DNA of 60,342 bases. It comes from Bacteroidota bacterium (GTDB taxonomy: Bacteria > Bacteroidota > Bacteroidia > Flavobacteriales > Weeksellaceae). This document shows positions 8,529 to 15,672 of this stretch, piece after piece. The DNA is taken from the NCBI GenBank assembly GCA_023411265.1, contig JAEYOX010000010.1, positions 1-60,342 of the forward strand. Reading direction: 5' to 3'. The notes under the pieces were generated by a model, which made no database searches, was not told where the DNA came from, and was given only the letters and a program-made list of their open reading frames with translations. The position numbers and the translations under genes are program-made. Position 1 is the stretch's first letter. Each line of letters begins with the position of its first letter.

Positions 8529-9350
8529 TTAATGAAATTCTATATAGATTCTTTCACCGATATTTAAACCAAAAAGCGTGTGAGCTCCATTTTTAATATT
8601 TCCTTTGTAGATGGTAAGTTCCAACAATCCGGCTTCATTAAAAATAGCAGCCGGTTTACCGTGAAATTCAGTTTCTTTTTCCCATTCAGTTACCAGTCCG
8701 GTGTATCCGGAATATATTTTTGAAAGAGCAAGATTTCTGAATTTAATCGTAAACCCATCAAACTGCACATAGTGTTCTTCAAAATACGCTTTGCTGATAT
8801 TTGAAATAATATTGCCAAAATTATCAATATACAGCACCTCACCAAAAATCATATGATCTGTAAATCCGGCATTAGGAAAAGAAAGTTGTTTGGGTGTTTC
8901 GAATTTTCTCCCGATCACTTCCGGCAAACCTCCATTATTTAAATGGACAGCGGCAGGAACAAGAACATCAGTTGCAGCAAACTGTACAATGTCGTCAAAA
9001 CGCGTGTTGTAGGTAATTTCATAAACAGCTTCAGGCTTGATATCAAAAAAAATAAGGCTCAGAACACCATTGTCTGCAGCAATGAAATAATGCCCGTCTG
9101 CTTTATAAATAATGCATTTTCTGTCTTTATGATAAAAACTATCCACCGCAATAATATGGATGCTGCCTTTGGGGAAATGATGATAGGAATTCTTTACGAT
9201 ATACGCCGTCTGTTTCAGGTTATAGGCCTGGATTTCATGGCTTATATCCACAATTCTAATTTCCGGATTCAGGGAAACTATCCTGCCTTTCATCGCAGCT
9301 ACGCGGTGGTCGGTATTTCCGAAATCGGAAGTCAGGGTAATTACAGGCAT
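8529..9350 (-). CDS. SAM hydroxide adenosyltransferase (DUF62 family)
   Basis: A 273-residue enzyme of the S-adenosylmethionine hydroxide adenosyltransferase family, which splits SAM to adenosine and methionine. The N-terminal signature VITLTSDFGNTDHRVAAMKG has the conserved Asp of the SDFG motif. It is followed by VDISHEI, IIAVDSFYH and FIAADNGVLSLI; the C-terminal beta domain is complete. Length is normal for the family. It is divergent from phoH and not in an obvious operon. Confidence 0.88.
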   Translation of the reverse strand: MPVITLTSDFGNTDHRVAAMKGRIVSLNPEIRIVDISHEIQAYNLKQTAYIVKNSYHHFPKGSIHIIAVDSFYHKDRKCIIYKADGHYFIAADNGVLSLIFFDIKPEAVYEITYNTRFDDIVQFAATDVLVPAAVHLNNGGLPEVIGRKFETPKQLSFPNAGFTDHMIFGEVLYIDNFGNIISNISKAYFEEHYVQFDGFTIKFRNLALSKIYSGYTGLVTEWEKETEFHGKPAAIFNEAGLLELTIYKGNIKNGAHTLFGLNIGERIYIEFH

Positions 9351-9373
9351 GGGAATTGTTTAGTAGGAAAATG

Positions 9374-9381
9374 CAAATTTA
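9374..9381 (-). promoter_or_regulatory. Putative SAM adenosyltransferase promoter, -7 box
   Basis: CAAATTTA on the plus strand (TAAATTTG on the coding strand), 24 nt before the ATG at 9350. The rest of the 135-bp divergent spacer to phoH is AT-rich and holds no exact plus-strand box. Confidence 0.55.
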
Positions 9382-9485
9382 AACCAAAAAATATAGAATC
9401 AAAAATTGATTATGAGAGGAATTTTTTCTTATTTCAGAAATTAATTTTAAATTTAAGAAATTATTACAATTATTAAAACTACTGA

Positions 9486-10445
9486 ATGTTTGAACTGAAC
9501 TATGAACTGAAAGGTATTGATACCAAAACTTTTTATGGTGTTAATAATCAATATTTTAATTTAATCAAATCCAGTTTTCCTACGTTGAAAATTACAGGCC
9601 GCGATAATCAGATTTTTGCCATCGGAAATCAGGAAGCTTTAGATGTTTTTAAAAACAAAGTGGATGATGTGGTGAATTTCATTTCAAGGCATAATGCTAT
9701 TTCGCTAAAAGATGTAGAAAGCATCCTCAATATCAAGAATGAAACAGAAAAAGAGTTGGTTTTTGATCATGATATTATTGTAAAAGGCGTTCACGGAAAA
9801 ATTATAAAAGCCAAAACCACTAATCTGAAGAAACTTGTAAAAGAATCTGAAAAGAAAGATATGGTTTTTGCTATTGGCCCGGCAGGAACAGGAAAAACGT
9901 ACACCTCGGTTGCACTGGCGGCAAGAGCGCTGCGTGATAAACAAGTGAAAAGGATTATTCTGACACGCCCTGCCGTAGAAGCAGGTGAAAGTCTTGGATT
10001 TCTTCCCGGGGATTTGAAAGAAAAAATGGACCCTTATCTGCAACCTTTATATGATGCGCTTCGGGATATGATTCCTCATGAAAAACTTGAGGGATTTATT
10101 GAAAAGAAGATTATCGAAGTGGCACCGCTTGCTTTTATGAGGGGAAGAACCCTAGATGAGGCTTTCGTGATTCTAGATGAGGCGCAAAACACTACCCATT
10201 CGCAAATGAAAATGTTTCTTACGAGAATGGGAATGAATGCAAAATTTATTATAACCGGCGATCCCAGCCAAGTGGATCTTCCTTTGAAACAAAAATCCGG
10301 ATTGCGCGAAGCGATGAGAATTCTGAAAGATGTGCAGGAAATCGGATTTGTACATCTTACAGAAGAAGATGTGGTACGGCATCCCGTAGTGAGGAAAATT
10401 ATCCGTGCTTATACGTTGGAAGAAAAAAAGAAACAGGAAGGTTAA
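9486..10445 (+). CDS. PhoH family ATPase
   Basis: A 319-residue PhoH/YbeZ-type P-loop ATPase. Residues 1-115 are the small N-terminal domain. Walker A is GPAGTGKT at 131-138 and Walker B is VILDEAQNTTHSQ with Asp231 and Glu232. Further family motifs are LTRPAVEAGESLGFLPGDL and TGDPSQVDLP. YbeZ works with the YbeY endoribonuclease in RNA metabolism in other bacteria; ybeY is not in this window. It is monocistronic, closed by a terminator. Confidence 0.93.
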   Translation: MFELNYELKGIDTKTFYGVNNQYFNLIKSSFPTLKITGRDNQIFAIGNQEALDVFKNKVDDVVNFISRHNAISLKDVESILNIKNETEKELVFDHDIIVKGVHGKIIKAKTTNLKKLVKESEKKDMVFAIGPAGTGKTYTSVALAARALRDKQVKRIILTRPAVEAGESLGFLPGDLKEKMDPYLQPLYDALRDMIPHEKLEGFIEKKIIEVAPLAFMRGRTLDEAFVILDEAQNTTHSQMKMFLTRMGMNAKFIITGDPSQVDLPLKQKSGLREAMRILKDVQEIGFVHLTEEDVVRHPVVRKIIRAYTLEEKKKQEG

Positions 10446-10470
10446 GTCACCATAAGTCTTTCTGAAATTT

Positions 10471-10503
10471 AAAAACTCTTAAAATTGATTAGGAGTTTTT
10501 TTT
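10471..10503 (+). terminator. Rho-independent terminator after phoH
   Basis: AAAAACTC (10471-10478) pairs with GAGTTTTT (10493-10500), with inner TAA/TTA pairing, followed by T residues. Confidence 0.85.
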
Positions 10504-10621
10504 GCTGCAATAACAGAAACAACTTTTTTTCACCATTTGTGAAGTCCTGAAAGAAATTTGATCATTACTGTTTCCAAGCCTTGAAATGTTAAAAATTCAT
10601 TAAATGTTTCAGGAAAATTAT

Positions 10622-10629
10622 TATATTTG
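10622..10629 (+). promoter_or_regulatory. Putative secDF promoter, -7 box
   Basis: TATATTTG, an exact TAnnTTTG match, 28 nt before the ATG at 10657. An in-frame TTG at 10627 lies inside this box, which argues against that TTG being the start codon. Confidence 0.65.
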
Positions 10630-10656
10630 CCGACTATAATTAAATGCTGTATTACA

Positions 10657-13569
10657 ATGCAAGGAAAAGGATTTATTACGCTTATTGCGGTTATTCTCGG
10701 TTTGATCTGTATTAATGAACTGCTGCCCACTTGGTATGCAGGAAAAATCGAAAGGCAGGCAACAGCACTTTCAGCAGGTGATCCTGTAAAGTATCAGAAA
10801 GAAATCGAAAGGCTTTCCAAAGACACTTTAGATTTAGGTTTCAACAAACTTTATTACACCAAAGCCAAGGAAAAAGAAATGAAACTCGGCTTGGACCTGA
10901 AAGGGGGAATTAACGTGCTTTTGGAAATCAACCAAAGAGACCTCATTAACAATCTTACCAACTATTCTGAGAACCCGGTGCTTATTGAAGCTCTGAACCG
11001 AACAGATGAAGTTCAGAAGAAATCCACAGGTTCCTATATTGACAATTTCTTTGTTCAGTTTGCTGAAGTCAATAATGAGAAAAATACCAATCTGAAACTT
11101 GCAGATCCTGAAATCTTTGGAAATCCTAACCTTTCCGAAATTCGTTTTAATACATCAGATCAGGATGTAGAAAGAATTATAAAAGAAAGAATCGAACTTT
11201 CCACAGGTACGGCCTATGAAGTAATAAGAACCCGTATTGATAAAATGGGAGTTACTCAGCCCAATGTACAGCGTGTTCCCGGAACCGGAAGAATTTCTGT
11301 GGAAATGCCGGGAGTGAAAGACATCGACAGGGTAAAGAAAATGTTGCAGACCTCTGCTAAGCTTCAGTTTTGGGAAGTACAGCAGGCTCCGGAAATTTTC
11401 CCTTATTTTGAACAGCTTTCTACCGTAATTTCCACTAAAGGAGATTCTATTGGTGTTGCTAAGAATACTAATTTCCTTAATCTGCTTCAAATTAATACAT
11501 TAGCTACCACGGGTGTGGCAAATGTAAAACTTTCTGATACTGCTACGGTTAATAAAATTTTGAACCATCCGATTGCTAAAAGTGTCCGTCCTGCCAATAT
11601 CAAATACACACAATTTATGTGGGGATATAAGCCGGATGTCGGAAACGAAGGCAATCTTGTATTGTACGCCATCAGAGGAAATGCCTCCCAAAAAGCACCT
11701 GTAGATGGTGCTGTAGAATCAGCTAATATCAGTTATGACCAGTTGGGTAGAGTAGTGGTCGATATGCAAATGGATTCAAAAGGTGCCAAAGACTGGAAAA
11801 CCATGACGGAGAAAAATGTCGGAAAACCGGTCGCAGTCTCTTTAGATAACGTAGTATATACCGCTCCGAATGTGAACGAGCCCATCCCAAGTGGAAGAAC
11901 ACAGATTTCCGGGAATTTCTCCCAAGAAGAAGCACAGGATTTAGTCAATGTACTGGGAGCAGGAAAACTGCCTGCCGGCGCAAAAATCGTTCAGGCAGAA
12001 GTAGTGGGGCCGTCTCTTGGAGCAGAATCCATCCAGTCCGGGATGTGGTCATTCATCATAGCTTTCCTAATTATCGTAGTTTATTTGGTTTTTTATTATG
12101 GTGGTGCGGGAGTATATGCCGTAATTGCTATGATATTCAACCTGTTTTTTCTGATGGGGATTATGGATTCTGTGGATGCAACCCTTACACTTCCGGGAAT
12201 CGCAGGTATCGTACTGTCTATGGCCATGGCCATAGATGCCAATGTTATTGTGTATGAACGAACCAAAGAAGAATTGTTTCTAGGTAAAAATATAAAAGAA
12301 GCCTATAAAGAAGGTTTCAATTTCTCACTGTCGGCCATTATTGACGGAAATATAACTTCATTGCTCACCGCCATTGTACTGTATGTGTTCGGCACAGGCC
12401 CTATCAAAGGATTTGCTGTAACCTTGGGAATCGGTATCCTGATGTCTATGTTCACTTGTGTACTTTTAACGAGGGTAATGATTTTCAGTCGTTTGGAAAA
12501 AGGAAAAGGGCTTTCTGTATGGACATCACTCACCAAGAATTTATTTAGAAATACCTGGTTTGATTTTATTGGAAAAAGAAAATATGCTTATATCATTTCT
12601 GCCGTTATTATTATTGTCAGCCTTGGTTCTATACTTACGCAAGGATTCAAATTTGGGGTTGATTTTAATGGAGGAAGAAGTTATGTAGTTCGTTTCGATC
12701 AGTCGGTTCAGTCCGATAAAGCTGATGAAAGTTTGCAGAAAATGTTCATCAATGAAGATGGCGATCAAAGTGCCGTGGATGTGAAAACCTTCGGTTCAGA
12801 CAACCAGCTGAAGGTGACGACAGATTATAAAATTAATGAAGAAAGTGTGGAAGCGGATATGGAAGTGGAACAAAAACTTTTTGAAGGTCTGCAACCATTC
12901 CTGCCAAAAGATGCCACCATTGATTCTTTCAAAAGCTCAGGCGATGAACCGTATGGAATTATTAGCTCCGTAAAAGTAGGGCCTACCGTTGCAGACGATA
13001 TAAAAACTGGTGGTGCTTTCGCACTCATTATTTCACTTATCGGAATTTTCCTTTATATTTTATTAAGGTTTAAAAGATGGCAGTTTTCCACTGGAGCTGT
13101 GGCTTCGTTGATGCACGATGCTATTGTGATTCTGGGAGCTTATTCCATCCTTAGAAATGTGATGCCTTTCAACATGGAAATCAATCAGGATTTTATTGCA
13201 GCTATTCTTACAGTTTTAGGTTATTCCATTAATGATACCGTGATTATTTTCGACAGAATTCGGGAGTATCTGAGAGAGAAAAAATCGCTCACTCTGGAAA
13301 GCCTGTTTAACGATTCCATTTCCAGTACGTTGGGAAGAACCTTTAACACCGCATTTGCTACTTTCCTTGTTATTCTGGCCATCTTTATTGTAGGCGGAGA
13401 GAATTTGAGAGGATTTATGTTTGCGCTTCTCATCGGAGTCGGTTTCGGAACCTATTCTACATGGTTTATTGCTTCTGCAGTGACCTATGATTTACTTAAG
13501 AAAAAAGGCGGCGATAATGCTACAAAAAAACTTGCTGAAAAATTTGAAAAAAAGGTAGAAGAGCAATAG
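10657..13569 (+). CDS. secDF: SecDF fused protein translocase subunit
   Basis: A 970-residue fusion of SecD and SecF, the proton-driven membrane partners of SecYEG that pull exported proteins out of the channel. The SecD half has TM1 at the N-terminus, the MKLGLDLKGGINVLLEI motif, a long periplasmic P1 region (~75-430) and the TM2-6 bundle with AGIVLSMAMAIDANVIVYER. The SecF half begins near residue 620 with KFGVDFNGGRSYVVRFD and has its own bundle (TVLGYSINDTVIIFDRIRE). The fusion is normal in Bacteroidota. The start is the ATG at 10657; the upstream TTG extension overlaps the promoter. It ends at a terminator shared with the APC permease gene. Confidence 0.96.
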   Translation: MQGKGFITLIAVILGLICINELLPTWYAGKIERQATALSAGDPVKYQKEIERLSKDTLDLGFNKLYYTKAKEKEMKLGLDLKGGINVLLEINQRDLINNLTNYSENPVLIEALNRTDEVQKKSTGSYIDNFFVQFAEVNNEKNTNLKLADPEIFGNPNLSEIRFNTSDQDVERIIKERIELSTGTAYEVIRTRIDKMGVTQPNVQRVPGTGRISVEMPGVKDIDRVKKMLQTSAKLQFWEVQQAPEIFPYFEQLSTVISTKGDSIGVAKNTNFLNLLQINTLATTGVANVKLSDTATVNKILNHPIAKSVRPANIKYTQFMWGYKPDVGNEGNLVLYAIRGNASQKAPVDGAVESANISYDQLGRVVVDMQMDSKGAKDWKTMTEKNVGKPVAVSLDNVVYTAPNVNEPIPSGRTQISGNFSQEEAQDLVNVLGAGKLPAGAKIVQAEVVGPSLGAESIQSGMWSFIIAFLIIVVYLVFYYGGAGVYAVIAMIFNLFFLMGIMDSVDATLTLPGIAGIVLSMAMAIDANVIVYERTKEELFLGKNIKEAYKEGFNFSLSAIIDGNITSLLTAIVLYVFGTGPIKGFAVTLGIGILMSMFTCVLLTRVMIFSRLEKGKGLSVWTSLTKNLFRNTWFDFIGKRKYAYIISAVIIIVSLGSILTQGFKFGVDFNGGRSYVVRFDQSVQSDKADESLQKMFINEDGDQSAVDVKTFGSDNQLKVTTDYKINEESVEADMEVEQKLFEGLQPFLPKDATIDSFKSSGDEPYGIISSVKVGPTVADDIKTGGAFALIISLIGIFLYILLRFKRWQFSTGAVASLMHDAIVILGAYSILRNVMPFNMEINQDFIAAILTVLGYSINDTVIIFDRIREYLREKKSLTLESLFNDSISSTLGRTFNTAFATFLVILAIFIVGGENLRGFMFALLIGVGFGTYSTWFIASAVTYDLLKKKGGDNATKKLAEKFEKKVEEQ

Positions 13570-13595
13570 ACACTCTTGATGTTAATAAACAAAAG

Positions 13596-13623
13596 AAACC
13601 GTCTCAATTGAGACGGTTTTTTA
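13596..13623. terminator. Bidirectional terminator, secDF / permease
   Basis: A perfect palindrome AACCGTCTC-AATT-GAGACGGTT (13597-13618) followed by T residues on the plus strand and TTTCTTTTG on the minus strand, between convergent genes. Confidence 0.9.
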
Positions 13624-13696
13624 TTAGTTTTTCTCTGAATGCTCAATTCTAATAACAGCTGTTTTATGGATTTGTTTATCTGTTACCAATCTATTA

Positions 13697-15382
13697 TCAG
13701 TTCAGATCCCCGTTTAATTTTTGTTCAAGTTTGCTGTTTCTCATGCCATAAAAGAAATAAATAAGCAGTCCGATGGCAAACCACAGCGCGAACCAGAACC
13801 AGTTATTATGCGTCATCCCCGTAAGAAGATAAAGACAAGAAGTTAGTCCCAACAATGGAATCAGGCTCAGGTTTCTGGTAAATGAAAGATAGGATAGTAC
13901 TACATTAATCAGCAAATAAATACATACTGATAAACGGAATTCACCTTCTGAAGGATCGCTCCAGTTGGTAAGCTGATGAAAAAACTCGGGCTGCCAGTAA
14001 TAAAATCCCGCCACCACTGCGAAAAACAGGGGAGTAAAAATATATTTTGAATTAACGTAAGGCATGTGAAATCTACCTTTCAGTTTTTGTTTCCTGGGCA
14101 TCAGCAAAATTCCGCCGTTTACAAGCACGAAAGCGAAAATAGTTCCGATACTTGTGAAATCCAGTATGAAAGATTTGTCTGTAAAAAGAATCGGAACCCC
14201 TACAGCGATCCCCGTGATAATAGTAGCAAATCCTGGAGTTTTATATTTTTCATGAATAGAAGAAAAACGTTTGGGCAAAAGACCGTCCCTGCTCATTGCA
14301 TACCAGATTCTGGGTTGCCCCATTTGAAAAACCAGCAGAACGGTTGTTATCGCAAGAATTGCAGTAACAGAGACAATAAATTCCATCCACGGCAGATTGC
14401 TGTTTTCAGGTGCAAAAATGAATGAAAGCGGATCGCCAATACCGTCGAATTTTCTGTAATCTACTATGCCGGTTAAGATCAAGGTGAGCGCAATGTAAAC
14501 CAGCGTGCTTATCACCAATGAGATGATCATCCCTCTCGGTAAATTTTTCTTAGGATTTTTGGTTTCTTCTGCAAGTACACTAAGTGCATCAAACCCGATA
14601 TATGCGAAAAAAACTCCTGAAACAGCAGCCATTACTCCTGAAAAACCGTTCGGCATAAAAGAGGGTGATGCTTCGCTGTTCAGTGGAGTCCAATTATCTA
14701 CATCAATATAAAATACGCCAATCCCTATGGTGAGGAGAATGACAGCTATTTTTAAGATCACCAGTAAATTGTTGAAATTCCTGCTTTCTTTAACACCGAT
14801 ATATACTAATGCCGTGATCATGATATTGATCAGTATAGCCGGAATATCCACTATGAACTTCAGTCCGCTCACGATGGGTGCGGTGTTCCAGGCATTTATC
14901 AATTCAGGGTTTTCGGAACCGGATTCAAAGGCTTTTCGGGCTTCAGGATAACTGGTGGAAAGGTAATCGGGCACATGCATTCCTAATCGTTCCAGAAAAC
15001 TGGTGAAATAATCGCTCCAGGAAAAAGCAACATAAATATTTCCGAAAGAATATTCCATAATCAGTGCCCACCCAATAATCCAGGCAATCAACTCCCCGAA
15101 ACTGGCATAGGCATAAGTATAGGCAGAGCCGGCGACAGGAATTCTGCTCGCAAATTCTGCATAAGAAAGGGCTGTAAATCCGCACGCAATTCCACAAATG
15201 ATGTACAAAGAAATCACACCCGGACCGCCACGGAAAATGGCTTCACCCAGACTGCTGAAACTTCCTGCCCCGATGATGGCTGCCAATCCGAAAAAAACAA
15301 TGTCCCACACGCCTAAAACACGGTTCATAGAGGTAGGCTTATCCGATTCGCTGTATGTTTTTTTTCTGAAAAGTTGGTTCAT
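13697..15382 (-). CDS. APC-superfamily amino acid permease
   Basis: A 561-residue cationic-amino-acid-transporter-like (CAT/APC) permease with about 12-14 membrane helices. The first helix carries VFFGLAAIIGAGSFSSLGEA, the substrate-binding glycine loop of the family. Later motifs are GFDALSVLAEETKNPKKNLP and MSRDGLLPKRFS. The start is taken as the ATG at 15382 (MNQLFRKKTYSESD). A longer reading from 15460 would start upstream of the promoter box at 15402-15409. Substrate cannot be told from sequence. Monocistronic. Confidence 0.9.
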   Translation of the reverse strand: MNQLFRKKTYSESDKPTSMNRVLGVWDIVFFGLAAIIGAGSFSSLGEAIFRGGPGVISLYIICGIACGFTALSYAEFASRIPVAGSAYTYAYASFGELIAWIIGWALIMEYSFGNIYVAFSWSDYFTSFLERLGMHVPDYLSTSYPEARKAFESGSENPELINAWNTAPIVSGLKFIVDIPAILINIMITALVYIGVKESRNFNNLLVILKIAVILLTIGIGVFYIDVDNWTPLNSEASPSFMPNGFSGVMAAVSGVFFAYIGFDALSVLAEETKNPKKNLPRGMIISLVISTLVYIALTLILTGIVDYRKFDGIGDPLSFIFAPENSNLPWMEFIVSVTAILAITTVLLVFQMGQPRIWYAMSRDGLLPKRFSSIHEKYKTPGFATIITGIAVGVPILFTDKSFILDFTSIGTIFAFVLVNGGILLMPRKQKLKGRFHMPYVNSKYIFTPLFFAVVAGFYYWQPEFFHQLTNWSDPSEGEFRLSVCIYLLINVVLSYLSFTRNLSLIPLLGLTSCLYLLTGMTHNNWFWFALWFAIGLLIYFFYGMRNSKLEQKLNGDLN

Positions 15383-15401
15383 ATTTTTTTTTGAATAAAA
15401 A

Positions 15402-15409
15402 CAAATGTA
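15402..15409 (-). promoter_or_regulatory. Putative permease promoter, -7 box
   Basis: CAAATGTA on the plus strand (TACATTTG on the coding strand), 20 nt before the ATG at 15382; it fixes the start of the permease. Confidence 0.6.
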
Positions 15410-15539
15410 ATGAAATAACAGAAAAATCACTTTATGGAAGCGATTTTTTCTAAATTTCACGAGAACTGTGAATTCAGTTTGTGATCAATTTCCTGAGCTT
15501 TGAATTTGAATTTTAATACTGTGGTTTCAACGATGTTAG

Positions 15540-15630
15540 ATCATAAGTTTTAAATGGTATTTCATAAGAGTAAGTACTGTTATCCACATTTCCACAATAT
15601 CAAAAAGACTTGTCCACATCATAAGTTTTA
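15540..15630. other. DnaA-box-like cluster flanked by a 13-bp direct repeat
   Basis: In the 290-bp divergent spacer, TTATCCACA (15580-15588) matches the DnaA box exactly. TTGTCCACA (15610-15618) and ATTTCCACA (15588-15596) each differ at one position. The direct repeat ATCATAAGTTTTA at 15540-15552 and 15618-15630 brackets them. It may be a replication origin element, a DnaA-regulated promoter or chance. GC skew could not be computed here. Confidence 0.35.
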
Positions 15631-15632
15631 GA

Positions 15633-15640
15633 TATTTTTG
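15633..15640 (+). promoter_or_regulatory. Putative TPR-gene promoter, -7 box
   Basis: TATTTTTG, 33 nt before the ATG at 15673, immediately after the second copy of the 13-bp repeat. Confidence 0.6.
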
Positions 15641-15672
15641 TTAATAAATAATCCACTTTCTAAACTCAGAAA

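Noticed and set aside
10627..10656. TTG start giving a 980-residue SecDF
   Set aside because: The TTG lies inside the TATATTTG promoter box, and the ATG at 10657 gives the normal SecDF N-terminus.
15383..15460. 26-codon N-terminal extension of the APC permease
   Set aside because: It lies upstream of the -7 box at 15402-15409 or within it, and precedes the usual permease start.
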